Shown here piece after piece: positions 38,525 to 46,643 of a stretch of 64,000 nt of DNA (position 1 is its first letter; every line of letters begins with the position of its first letter). Position numbers and translations under genes: made by a program. The DNA is from Mesorhizobium sp. (GTDB lineage Bacteria > Pseudomonadota > Alphaproteobacteria > Rhizobiales > Rhizobiaceae), in NCBI GenBank assembly GCA_022833215.1, contig JAIPUZ010000013.1, positions 1-64,000 of the forward strand. The letters are read 5' to 3'. The notes below the pieces were generated by a model. It saw only the letters and a list, made by a program, of their open reading frames with translations, was not told the DNA's origin and searched no databases.

Positions 38525-39564
38525 TGCCGCGTCACGATGCCTCGGAACTGGCGATCCGCCTTGGTCGCGAGGCCGAGGCGGTCTGCCGCCACTATCTGTC
38601 GTCCGGCCACCGAGCCGGACGATACTGGCTGGTTGGCGATGTGCAGAACACGCCGGGTCGTTCGATGTTCGTGCGCTTGACCGGGCCGGAATCCGGAAAG
38701 GGCGCGGCAGGCAAATGGACCGACATGGCCACCGGGGAGCATGGCGATCTGCTCGACGTCATTCGCGACGCGCTCGGCCTGGTCGACTTCAAGGACGTGG
38801 CCGAGGAGGCGCGCCGTTTCCTCTCGCTCCCGCATCCCGAACCGGAAAAGACAAGGACACCGACCGGCAGGCCGTCCAGCAGCGCGCCCGGTTCGCCTGA
38901 AGCGGCACGGCGGCTCTTCGCCATGGCGCAGCCGATCAGCGGCACGCTTGCGGAGATCTATCTGCGCGGGCGGGCGATCACGTCCCTCACGGGCACCGCC
39001 GCGCTCCGCTACCATCCGCGCTGCTATTACAGGCCCGACGATCATTCGCCCACGGAGATCAGGCCGGCACTCGTCGCCGCCGCAACCGATCTCTCCGGCC
39101 ACCAGACCGGCGCGCATCGCACCTGGCTCGCCTCGGACGGTTCCGGCAAGGCGGCTGTCGAGACACCGCGGCGGGCGATGGGCGACCTTCTCGGGCATGG
39201 TGTCCGTTTCGGCGTCGCCGGTGAGGTGCTCGCGGCTGGCGAAGGCATCGAGACCGTGCTGTCGCCTCGTCAGGTTCTGCCCCATATGCCAATGATGGCG
39301 GCGCTCTCCGCGGCTCACCTTGCTGCCATCCTGTTCCCGTCGTCCCTGCGCCGGCTCTATGTCTTGCACGATCGCGACCCGGCCGGGGACGGTGCAAGAG
39401 ACAGCCTGGTCGCCAGAGCAGCGAGCTTCGGGATCGAGGCGATATCGCTCACGCCGGTCGAGGGGGATTTCAACGATGATCTGCGACGCCATGGCGCCGA
39501 TGGCCTCCGCGCGGCCCTGAAGGTACAGCTTCATCCCGAAGACGTCCGCCGTTTCATGGAGTGA
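38524..39564 (+). CDS. Toprim-domain primase-like protein
   Basis: This encodes 346 residues. The N-terminus resembles the DNA-binding part of phage and plasmid primases (GRYWLVGDVQNTPGRSMFVR). The Toprim domain has the Glu motif LAAGEGIETVLS near 240 and the acidic YVLHDRDPAGDG near 283. It probably binds or primes single-stranded DNA for the element. The start overlaps the helicase stop by one base (TAATG), so they are cotranslated. A zinc finger is not visible. Confidence 0.82.
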   Translation: MPRHDASELAIRLGREAEAVCRHYLSSGHRAGRYWLVGDVQNTPGRSMFVRLTGPESGKGAAGKWTDMATGEHGDLLDVIRDALGLVDFKDVAEEARRFLSLPHPEPEKTRTPTGRPSSSAPGSPEAARRLFAMAQPISGTLAEIYLRGRAITSLTGTAALRYHPRCYYRPDDHSPTEIRPALVAAATDLSGHQTGAHRTWLASDGSGKAAVETPRRAMGDLLGHGVRFGVAGEVLAAGEGIETVLSPRQVLPHMPMMAALSAAHLAAILFPSSLRRLYVLHDRDPAGDGARDSLVARAASFGIEAISLTPVEGDFNDDLRRHGADGLRAALKVQLHPEDVRRFME

Positions 39565-39892
39565 CAGCGTGATCGGCCCCGGAGGCGTTGCTCTGCTTCA
39601 TCCCTGCCGGTTTCGCTCTCCCGTCATCGGCAGGCGCGTCCCTTGTCGGAGAGTCCCGCACCCACGGCCTTCTGAGAGGGCGATCGGCGCACGAACGGGC
39701 CGGGCAGGCAATGGCGGCGCCCGGCTATTTTCCGCCGCGCCCTCCGGGCGCTTTGCAGCGCGAAACAAAATAGCCGGGCTTGGCCATCAAGGCCCTCGCG
39801 GAGGAGCGAGGGCTGCCAGCCCGTCTCGCCCGTGCGCTTCGACGCCTGCGAAGGCCGCGATGGGCGCGGTCTCCAGACGAAGGACGCTCCCG
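39565..39892. other. 328-base structured non-coding region
   Basis: No gene seen. Perfect 13-base arms GCCCGGCTATTTT (39719-39731) and AAAATAGCCGGGC (39767-39779) enclose smaller hairpins. CCCTCGC/GCGAGGG follows at 39793-39811. The right end is the leader at 39834-39887. The string of hairpins could be an RNA leader or a DNA site such as a protein-bound inverted repeat; nothing decides this. Confidence 0.55.
39834..39887 (+). promoter_or_regulatory. nested-stem leader RNA before the DUF2493 gene
   Basis: GCG and CTTCG (39834-39841) pair with CGAAG and CGC (39878-39887). The inner CCGCG/CGCGG (39855-39869) has loop ATGGG, close to the ATGG loops at 31461 and 44263. The ATG is at 39893. Confidence 0.45.
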
Positions 39893-40828
39893 ATGGAAAA
39901 CGAAACCGAATACGCAGGGACCGAGCCGGTCCACACCTCTTCCCAGACCGATCACGCTCTCACCGAACTCCAGCTCTATGGCTGGCGCCCGTTCCAGGAC
40001 GAACCCGATCCCCGGCCGCTGCCCGAGGGCAACACCGTCGCCGCCGCCGTCGCCGACATCTTCGACGCCCTGGTCGCGACGCTCAGTGACACTCGCCTCG
40101 AACCCGATCTCGAAGAACTGCTCTGGGGAACCGTCAATCTCTTCCACCGCGCCACCAGCCGGGTCGAGCGCGATCTCGACGACAACGAGCAGGCGCAGCG
40201 CCGGATGCAGCGGGAACAGGATGGCAGCGAGGTCAAGTCGGTCGAACTCGAACGTCTCACGGCAGAGGGACAGACCCTGATCGAGCGGCGCGACAGCATG
40301 GAACTCTTCCGCGATCTCGCCGCCGAGGCTTTCGAGCACCACACCGGCAGCGCCTGGCGGCCGCGCACCGGCTCGATGGTCAACCATCGCAACCTGACCG
40401 CGGCGATGATCGACAGCCGCGACTTCCTGGCCGCGAAACGCCGGGCCGAGACCGAGGTGATACTGCCCGCCGGCCCCAAGGTGGCCGTGACCGGCGGCGC
40501 CGACTTCAACGATCACCGGCTGATCTGGGCGAAACTCGATCAGGTCCATGCCAAGCACGCGGACATGGTTTTGCTCCACGGCGGCACCCCGAAAGGCGCG
40601 GAACTGATCGCCTCCCGCTGGGCCGATCACCACAAGGTACCGCAGGTCGCCTTCCGGCCCGACTGGACGAAGCACGGCAAAGCCGCGCCGTTCAAGCGCA
40701 ATGACGCGATGCTGGACGTGCTGCCGGTCGGCGTCCTCGTCTTCCCCGGCACCGGAATTCAGGAGAACCTTGCGGATAAGGCCCGCAAGCTCGGCATCCC
40801 CGTCATGAAGTTCGACGGCGGCGCGTAA
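39893..40828 (+). CDS. DUF2493 domain-containing protein
   Basis: This encodes 311 residues. The N-terminal 200 residues are helical (ETEYAGTEPVHTSSQTDHAL onward). The C-terminal domain (KVAVTGGADFNDHRLIWAKL, VLLHGGTPKGAELIASRWA, VFPGTGIQENLADKARK) is DUF2493, a Rossmann-like fold of the DprA/SLOG superfamily that may bind nucleotides. In conjugative elements it is of unknown function. The ATG at 39893 was preferred since the in-frame upstream sequence is non-coding structured DNA. Confidence 0.8.
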   Translation: MENETEYAGTEPVHTSSQTDHALTELQLYGWRPFQDEPDPRPLPEGNTVAAAVADIFDALVATLSDTRLEPDLEELLWGTVNLFHRATSRVERDLDDNEQAQRRMQREQDGSEVKSVELERLTAEGQTLIERRDSMELFRDLAAEAFEHHTGSAWRPRTGSMVNHRNLTAAMIDSRDFLAAKRRAETEVILPAGPKVAVTGGADFNDHRLIWAKLDQVHAKHADMVLLHGGTPKGAELIASRWADHHKVPQVAFRPDWTKHGKAAPFKRNDAMLDVLPVGVLVFPGTGIQENLADKARKLGIPVMKFDGGA

Positions 40829-40880
40829 GCGCCGCCGTTCGGCGGCTGTTTCAGCCGGGTGTGAATGCCCTTGAATCTCT

Positions 40881-40899
40881 GCTTCCGACCCCGTGACGG
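40881..40899 (+). repeat. direct repeat left of the DUF4209 gene
   Basis: This 19-base site (GCTTCCGACCCCGTGACGG) recurs with one change at 42971-42989. The interval holds only the minus-strand DUF4209 gene, so the pair looks like the scar of an inserted cassette. Confidence 0.65.
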
Positions 40900-40947
40900 T
40901 CGTTCCCGGCTAGACTCTCCAAGCGGTAAAAGCGGACATTCGCAAAG

Positions 40948-42843
40948 TCAGAATGAGCCGGCTTCAATCGCAGGCCCCACATACTGGGCCCACCCTGGCA
41001 ACAAGGGGATGCATACCAGCAGGTAGATGAGGCAACAGGCGTAGTAGATTGCCGGATCAGTGTAGCTGCGATCGCCAACCTTCCCGTGAGCGAATTCATG
41101 TCGCAGTGCCGGACCGGGACGATGATTGAATATCAAGTCTATATGCAGGACGATATCCTCCCCGAAGATAGCGACCAGTTCGTCCCGATAGGTATCGAGC
41201 AAGGTGGAGAGAGATCTATCCTCTTGCGTCAGATCGTTCCGCATCTTCGAAGTGTCGGTGCTGCTGTTGATCAGCACGTGTCGCAGGCAGTGCTCCAACT
41301 GCGGAACCAAAATCGGCGCCGCTGAGAGCATATCCCCCTGCATCAGGCGAGCGAAACCGAGCGCAAATGTTTCTGCATGATGGTGAGGTACGAAGGGACT
41401 TTGCAGCACTATGAAGCGGAAGTGTCGTTCGGACAGCGGGAACTCTCCAGCTAGGAATCGGCGGGCAGGTTCAAGCTGTCCCCTAACCGCAATATCCATC
41501 GTGAACTGTAGATGCTGGATCATCTTGCTTTTGATCCATTCATCGCTTGGCGGTGAGCCATCGAGCGAGGCACCTTCGACCTCGGCGATAATCTTGCCCT
41601 CGCTGTCGAGGTGAGTGGTCGCGAACATGCCTGCGATGCCGGGGTCCGCCTCCACAGCCTCCGTTCTCATCTGCGCTGCGCTATTTGGGCGAACTAGCAA
41701 CGCGAACTGTTTGAGCCCCTCCGGCAGCGTTAGCTTTTCGAACACCTCGATCGTGCCGCTGACTACGTCGGACAAATCGATGGGAATTTCGAACGAACCC
41801 ATCTCTTCTAGCGACTTCTCCTGCAGCGTTCGCATCTCCTTACGGAGTTCTTCGCGACGCTCCTCGGTACCGGGGATCTGCCGTAGTTCCCCGATAGCTT
41901 GGCGATACCAGTGTGCTGCCCCCGATGAGGAGCCGGTCTGCGGTGCCATTCTTAGCGTCTGCTCGACACCAGCGAGTTGGCAGCGCCGCCCGTCGTCAGG
42001 CCGTTTCGCCTCCCCATGAGCGAAGGCAGCCAAATCCCATAGTTCCTTGATGGCGAGCGGATACGAATTTGGCCTTTGCTCTGCGGCAGCCGCAGCGGTC
42101 TCCATCTCGGCAGCGAGCTGATCCATCGTGATCAGTGAATATCGCGAAAGGAGTGTCGCAATCCGGCGCAACGGTACGACATCGACGTGGCTTAGTGCCT
42201 TGTAATAAAGCGAACTCAGCAGCCCGGAGACCCGCTCGTGCATCGGTGCCGCACGCTTGTTCGATCTTGCATGTATCTGGGATGCACGCTCTATGAGGTC
42301 GACTTCTTCCAAGGAGACCTCGCTATCGGTGGGGAACCGATCTTCATAGGTTCCGCTAATCAGGCCTTCGACACACTCGCAATACGCCATCACGGCAATC
42401 GCAGCGGCTTTGCCCTTCTTGCGGTCGTTCGTCCACACTACATCAGCCAACCGAGCACGTAGCGCCGGATGCTCGACCTCTTCCAAGATTTCAAAGAAGT
42501 GCTCGGACTGCTCTCCAAGCCAATCCTCGGGAATAGGCGTGCGGCGATTGCCAAACGTCATCTGCGCACCGAAAGCACCCGCCTTATCGTGCAACCGAAA
42601 GTGTAGGCCGCACGCCGACGCCAGCAGGCGGAAGACGCTGAACGCTGGCTCATTGTCCCGGTGCTCCCGTGTAGCCTTCATGAATTCGGTTTCTAGCCGG
42701 TGGTCGTAAGCGGACTTCACATCGCGCACGATGGAGTTGTAATCAACGCTCCGAAAATCCGTTGGCGTGACAATGGCTTGGGGCGGCCACGGTGCCTCTG
42801 TTTGCTCTGATGGTTCTTGGTCCTCGGTCGTGTCGTCTTCCAT
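40948..42843 (-). CDS. DUF4209/HEPN-like protein, candidate defence RNase
   Basis: This encodes 631 residues without membrane segments. The N-terminal 350 residues are helical (FRLLASACGLHFRLHDKAGA, EVEHPALRARLADVVW). Near the C-terminus, PGPALRHEFAHGKVGD contains R-x4-H, the catalytic pattern of HEPN ribonucleases, and this is the DUF4209 signature as I know it. A hydrophobic stretch AIYYACCLIYLLVCIPLLPG is the last helix of the HEPN fold. It is the only gene between two 19-base direct repeats and is opposite to the ICE backbone strand. It is probably a stand-alone abortive-infection type gene; this is inference. Confidence 0.7.
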   Translation of the reverse strand: MEDDTTEDQEPSEQTEAPWPPQAIVTPTDFRSVDYNSIVRDVKSAYDHRLETEFMKATREHRDNEPAFSVFRLLASACGLHFRLHDKAGAFGAQMTFGNRRTPIPEDWLGEQSEHFFEILEEVEHPALRARLADVVWTNDRKKGKAAAIAVMAYCECVEGLISGTYEDRFPTDSEVSLEEVDLIERASQIHARSNKRAAPMHERVSGLLSSLYYKALSHVDVVPLRRIATLLSRYSLITMDQLAAEMETAAAAAEQRPNSYPLAIKELWDLAAFAHGEAKRPDDGRRCQLAGVEQTLRMAPQTGSSSGAAHWYRQAIGELRQIPGTEERREELRKEMRTLQEKSLEEMGSFEIPIDLSDVVSGTIEVFEKLTLPEGLKQFALLVRPNSAAQMRTEAVEADPGIAGMFATTHLDSEGKIIAEVEGASLDGSPPSDEWIKSKMIQHLQFTMDIAVRGQLEPARRFLAGEFPLSERHFRFIVLQSPFVPHHHAETFALGFARLMQGDMLSAAPILVPQLEHCLRHVLINSSTDTSKMRNDLTQEDRSLSTLLDTYRDELVAIFGEDIVLHIDLIFNHRPGPALRHEFAHGKVGDRSYTDPAIYYACCLIYLLVCIPLLPGWAQYVGPAIEAGSF

Positions 42844-42970
42844 CTATTAGTCTCGATTCCAATGAAAAATATTCATCACCATAGCAGAACAGTAGAGATG
42901 GCGCAGTTGTCGATCAATTGCACATGCTATGGCCGCTTCTTAACTCGCAGCAATCAAAACCTGCCTTTCC

Positions 42971-42989
42971 GCTTCCCACCCCGTGACGG
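42971..42989 (+). repeat. direct repeat right of the DUF4209 gene
   Basis: GCTTCCCACCCCGTGACGG matches 40881-40899 at 18 of 19 positions. Repeat spacing is 2090 bases. Confidence 0.65.
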
Positions 42990-43152
42990 ACATCCGACTG
43001 AAGTTGTTATCGTCGTGCGCTACCACTTGACGGAGACGCATTTTCGTCGTCGGATGAAACATCCTTGCAGAACCGGCAAAGCAGCGTAGTCGCAGGCGGA
43101 GCGTATCTCCCGGCAGCCTGTCGTGATCCTCAACCGTTCGCTGGAGGTTTCC

Positions 43153-43569
43153 ATGACGTTGATCCTGCTCGCCATCTCCCTGACCATCACGGCCTGCGTG
43201 ATCGCCTACAATCTCGCGATCTACGCTTTGCCCGTCATGGCAGCCATCACTGCCGCGCAATACGCCTGGGGCGCGGGAGCCGGAGTCCTGATGTCGGGCT
43301 TCGCCGCTGGCGCCGCCGCCCTGCTGTCGATCGCCCTCGTGATCGGGGTTCTCGGCTTAGCCAAAAACCCGGTCCTGCGCTTCATCGCACTTGTTCTCTT
43401 CGCGGTGCCCGCCGTCATCGCCGGCTATGCGCTTGTCTATGGCATCACGAAAAACGCCATCGACTCGACGATTGCGCTCAATCTGCTTGGCGGCATCGGC
43501 GGCCTTGTCATCGGCGTCTCGGCCATCATCAATCTGAACACGCTCGGCGAGTCGGTCTTCTCGCGCTGA
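43153..43569 (+). CDS. multi-pass membrane protein of the ICE backbone
   Basis: This encodes 138 residues, mostly hydrophobic, with four transmembrane segments at about 1-24, 36-60, 75-95 and 110-130 (AISLTITACVIAYNLAIYAL and so on). CTGGAGG precedes the ATG. No charged motif or family is recognised. It lies between the DUF4209 cassette and the ssb region. Confidence 0.6.
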   Translation: MTLILLAISLTITACVIAYNLAIYALPVMAAITAAQYAWGAGAGVLMSGFAAGAAALLSIALVIGVLGLAKNPVLRFIALVLFAVPAVIAGYALVYGITKNAIDSTIALNLLGGIGGLVIGVSAIINLNTLGESVFSR

Positions 43570-43600
43570 AACGGGGATTGCGAACGTCCGCTTCCAAGGA

Positions 43601-44053
43601 GAAAACCCGGCGGCTAGCGCCGCCGGGCTCCGGGTTTCCGCACAGATGCCGGACAGGCATGTCATCGTCGTCGATGAACTTGCCACAACCGTTCTCAGAC
43701 CGCTCAGCCCGGCCTGGAAATCTGTGGTCGGCATGATCCCGCAGCCATAGCGGTCAACCCCTGCGGCGTCGGACGCTTCATTCCGGGAGTGCAGCCACGA
43801 ACACCTTCATTGCCGCTTCTCGCGATGTCGCGGAACCGGGCCTTTCGCCGTCGAAACCGGGACAGTGCCCTGCCGTGCCCGGAAATCCGATAGCTGCGTC
43901 GTTCTCATCCCGGACGACATAGCCTTCCTACAGGCAGCCCGAGGGGTGGCCGGGAAAAAGAAGGCGGGTGAGCCGGTGCTGTGCCGAATGGTCCGGGTTT
44001 CGGGAGCCTGTCTGTTCGCTGTTGTCGGCGAGGATGATGGTTCTGCTGTGCAT
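43601..44053 (-). pseudogene. ssb: decayed inverted copy of ssb
   Basis: On the minus strand this region runs parallel to the intact ssb at 44296: its start region keeps ATCATCCTCGCCG and the residues QAPETRT, the middle keeps TTGACCGCTATGGCTGCG, and the end keeps the codons for KFIDDDDM. Frameshifts and deletions destroy the frame. The terminator is also copied (CCCGGCGGC/GCCGCCGGG, 43606-43627, T-run on the minus strand) and so is the leader (44060-44100). The acidic tip is no longer IPF. Confidence 0.75.
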
Positions 44054-44248
44054 CCCCGTATCCGTGCTTTCAGAGGCACCAATCCCTCCGACTGACTGAT
44101 CCCCTAAGTCAGTTCGGTTTCCACCAGCAACCCCCGCGGCTCCGGACCGTGTTGCCGCGCAAGCGCGGCTGCCCGCCCCACTCCGGGCCTTAGGGGCAAG
44201 CTGCCGTCAGAACGGCAGTTGCGGGAGTCTCCCGACGGCCTTGGCCGG

Positions 44249-44289
44249 GTCTCGTCGGAGGGATGGTCCCTCCGAGAAGCAACGGAGAC
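44249..44289 (+). promoter_or_regulatory. nested-stem leader RNA upstream of ssb
   Basis: The outer stem is GTCTC (44249-44253) with GAGAC (44285-44289), the latter overlapping the ribosome binding site GGAGA. The inner stem is CGGAGGG/CCCTCCG with loop ATGGT. Stem bases differ from the leader at 31446, the loop is the same. Confidence 0.68.
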
Positions 44290-44295
44290 TTGAAA

Positions 44296-44697
44296 ATGCA
44301 GAACATCGTCATCCTCGCCGGCAACATCGGTCAGGCCCCCGAGACCCGCACGACCCAGGGCGGCACCGGCATCACCCACTTCACCCTGGCCACCTCGCGC
44401 CCCCGCTACTCGGAAGGCCGCGTCGTCCGCGACGAAAACGGCTATCGGGTCCAGGACACGGAATGGCACCGCATCACCTGCTTCAACGGCCTCGGCAAGA
44501 CGGTCCAGCAGCATTGCGACAAGGGCATGAAGGTTCTGGTTCGCGGCCGCATCCACTACACGAAGTGGACCGATCAGCAGGGCGTTGACCGCTATGGCTG
44601 CGAGATCATCGCCGAGACGGTCGATTTCCTGAGCCGGGCCAAGCAGACCGAGAACGACGACGGCAAGTTCATCGACGACGATGACATCCCGTTCTGA
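44296..44697 (+). CDS. ssb: single-stranded DNA-binding protein
   Basis: This encodes 133 residues: an OB fold (MQNIVILAGNIGQAPETRTT, then DTEWHRITCFNGLGKTVQQH) and the acidic C-terminal tip DDDDIPF used to recruit DNA-processing enzymes. It binds ssDNA entering or leaving during transfer. The ATG at 44296 follows a structured leader with GGAG. A strong terminator follows. It is shorter than chromosomal SSB because the linker is short. Confidence 0.9.
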   Translation: MQNIVILAGNIGQAPETRTTQGGTGITHFTLATSRPRYSEGRVVRDENGYRVQDTEWHRITCFNGLGKTVQQHCDKGMKVLVRGRIHYTKWTDQQGVDRYGCEIIAETVDFLSRAKQTENDDGKFIDDDDIPF

Positions 44698-44712
44698 GCG
44701 GGAAGTCCGGAG

Positions 44713-44740
44713 CCCGGCGGCGCCAGCCGCCGGGTTTTTT
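44713..44740 (+). terminator. rho-independent terminator of ssb
   Basis: CCCGGCGGC/GCCGCCGGG with a GCCA loop is followed by six T. Confidence 0.9.
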
Positions 44741-44946
44741 CCATGTTCGCTTGCGATCGCACCCGCAGGCGACGGATCCCTCGTCCTTCCTCCCATCCCT
44801 ATTCCCCCTTCCCTGTTCCGGTGACCTCGGTTTTCAAGCGATGAGGCCGGGATTTGCTGGCGACCGAATCAGTCTCGGGGCGTTGGGGCGAAATCTCGCC
44901 GGAAAAGGCAGTTCCGCCCCGATTCCGGGTGACGCTCGATCCAAGA

Positions 44947-44963
44947 ACGACTAAAATAGTCGT
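44947..44963. promoter_or_regulatory. palindromic operator ACGACTA-AAA-TAGTCGT
   Basis: This perfect 7-base dyad lies 42 bases before the QseC-like start. It is closely matched at 27135-27151. Autoregulation by the encoded HTH protein is the likely reading. Confidence 0.65.
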
Positions 44964-45005
44964 AGTTCTGGAGTGCGTGCAGGTCTCGGTGGGAGGTGAT
45001 CATGT

Positions 45006-45254
45006 ATGATCACCGCCCGACAATCGCGGGCCGCGCGTGCGTTGCTGGGTTGGACACAGGAGACGCTCGCTGACAAGGCCCGAGTATCGCTGACCGCACT
45101 CAAACGCCTCGAATCCGAAAACCGGCTTCAGGTGTTTGAGTCCACGCGCGATGAAGTGCGCCGCGCACTCGAGGCCGCCGGGATCGTTCTCCTGTCGACG
45201 GACAAGGGCGAAGGGGTGTTGCTCCTGCATGACAGGATCGATGCCCAAAGGTAG
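45006..45254 (+). CDS. XRE-family HTH regulator, QseC-like
   Basis: This encodes 82 residues. The HTH covers about 5-55 (SRAARALLGWTQETLADKAR, VSLTALKRLESEN), followed by a short C-terminal beta segment GIVLLSTDKGEGVLLL common in small XRE repressors of this type. GGGAGG precedes the ATG. In ICEMlSym(R7A) a small XRE protein, QseC, represses the antiactivator gene qseM. The position just before a DUF2285-like gene and an FseA-like gene supports that role here. The palindrome at 44947 is its probable operator. Confidence 0.75.
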   Translation: MITARQSRAARALLGWTQETLADKARVSLTALKRLESENRLQVFESTRDEVRRALEAAGIVLLSTDKGEGVLLLHDRIDAQR

Positions 45255-45350
45255 CGTCGCCGGTTGGGCATTGACCTGCTCTCGTCAAAAAGAATGGCTA
45301 TCTCTCATCAGAGATGGTTAACAAACACGTTACCCGATCGTGAGCGAGTG

Positions 45351-45626
45351 ATGGGACACGCGACGCAGACATTTCTTGATAAACCACCGTCCAGCCAGAC
45401 GCTGACGTCCTATGATCGCGAGCACATGAAGCTCTACTTGCGGCTGCTCGATGCCGAGCGCGATGGCGCTGACTGGCGTGAGGCGGTGCGAATCCTCTTC
45501 GGCCTCGACCCCGCGCGGGACCCCGAGCGCTGTCGTTCCATCCATGACGCGCACCTTTCCCGTGCGCATTGGATGACGGAGTACGGCTATCGCGAACTGG
45601 TCCGCGACAGCCAGCGGCAGGCGTGA
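45351..45626 (+). CDS. DUF2285-related small protein, QseM-like antiactivator
   Basis: This encodes 91 residues from the ATG at 45351. The sequence YDREHMKLYLRLLDAERDGA, WREAVRILFGLDPARDPER and the end AHWMTEYGYRELVRD has the helix layout of the DUF2285 C-terminal half, whose typical end is GYRxLLR. QseM in the Mesorhizobium island is a small protein of this class that blocks the activators TraR and FseA. The assignment rests on similarity to the adjacent DUF2285 protein and on gene order. Confidence 0.6.
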   Translation: MGHATQTFLDKPPSSQTLTSYDREHMKLYLRLLDAERDGADWREAVRILFGLDPARDPERCRSIHDAHLSRAHWMTEYGYRELVRDSQRQA

Positions 45627-45737
45627 TCGTGATGCGCCGCACGCATCGCCTGTTGACCTCCACCTGACTTCCCCAATTCAACCCGAGCGGGAATCGTAGA
45701 TATCCCAACTTCCTGGGCTGAAACTTGGGAGACCGCG

Positions 45738-46503
45738 ATGACCCCTGACGCATCGACCTGGCGTTCTTCGGAATATGACCATCTGGATACGTTGACCGCA
45801 TCTGATCTGGCCTGGGAATGGCTCCGCCGCAACGACGCCTATGATGCAGATTTTGAAGCTGTGGCCTCTGGCCATGGAGACCCCGAACCGCTGACCGAAC
45901 AAATCCGGCAGCGGTGGGGGTTGCGATTTCCCTGTCGATCCACTGATCTCGCCTCCTGATGCGCCTGTCTTCTGGCTCCCGCAGGAGGACACCAGCGTCG
46001 TCGTCCTGACGGAGGCTCCGCCGGAACTCGGCGCCAGCCCCGCTCGTGAGCCGGTCGAGCCATGGCGAGACGATACGCCAATCGGCGATGACGACGCAGC
46101 ATTCCGCTTCGCCCTCGGGAACGGACAACGTCTTCAGATCATCGACTGCGCCATCGGTGGGCAGGCGGTCGCCGTCATCCCTCTCGGTATGGAGGGCTTT
46201 GACCGGATTGAAGCCATATATCGATTTCTTTCGGCCTTGCACGGCCGCGCCATCCCGCCAGACACGCGCCTGACGCGCCAGCAGCGCGCTCGTCAGCGCA
46301 GAATGGTTCGTGCCTTTGACGGTGAACGGGCTGGCGCGACGCAGCAGGAAATCGCCGAAGTCCTTTTCAACATCGGGCATCTCGGCCGCGACGAATGGCA
46401 GGCTTCGTCCGCGCGTCATCGCATCAAGACGCTCCTGCGCGATGCCCGTGCCATGGTCGCGGGCGGCTATCGAAAACTCCTGCGTCATCGCCGTCCACGC
46501 TAG
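45738..46503 (+). CDS. FseA-like excision activator (DUF6499-DUF2285), needs +1 frameshift
   Basis: Frame 1 (45738 to a stop at 45957-45959) encodes the DUF6499 start TWRSSEYDHLDTLTASDLAW. The DUF2285 part (to 46503, ending GYRKLLRHRRPR) is in the +1 frame. Skipping one base near 45931 after codons TTT CCC (next base T) joins RWGLRFP to VDPLISPPDAPVFWLP, as in single-frame relatives. The activator FseA of ICEMlSym(R7A) is made by programmed +1 frameshifting between two such genes. A CCC-T site allows tRNA slippage. A sequencing error or a recent mutation would look the same. The excisionase-like gene follows. Confidence 0.75.
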
Positions 46504-46582
46504 CGCGATTCCACGCGCCCGATGGTGGGCGATTTCGATACCCCCCAACTTCGCCCTGCATCTCTCCGGTTTTTCTTCGCCA

Positions 46583-46632
46583 CCGTGGTCGTTGCCCGCC
46601 GCTGATCCGCAGCGGCCGTCCCGACACCACGG
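46583..46632 (+). promoter_or_regulatory. nested-stem leader RNA before the excisionase-like gene
   Basis: The outer stem is CCGTGGT (46583-46589) with ACCACGG (46626-46632). The inner stem is GCCGCTG/CAGCGGC (46598-46616) with loop ATCCG. GGAGG starts on the last stem bases and the ATG is at 46644. Confidence 0.65.
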
Positions 46633-46643
46633 AGGCCCGTTCC

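Noticed and set aside
43865..44095. Small plus-strand frame of 76 codons
   Set aside because: It is antisense to the decayed inverted ssb copy and has no start signal or family resemblance.
45738..46503. Calling the DUF6499-DUF2285 gene a pseudogene
   Set aside because: Both halves are well conserved, one base at a slippery CCC-T separates them, and the FseA precedent with the same neighbours favours programmed frameshifting.
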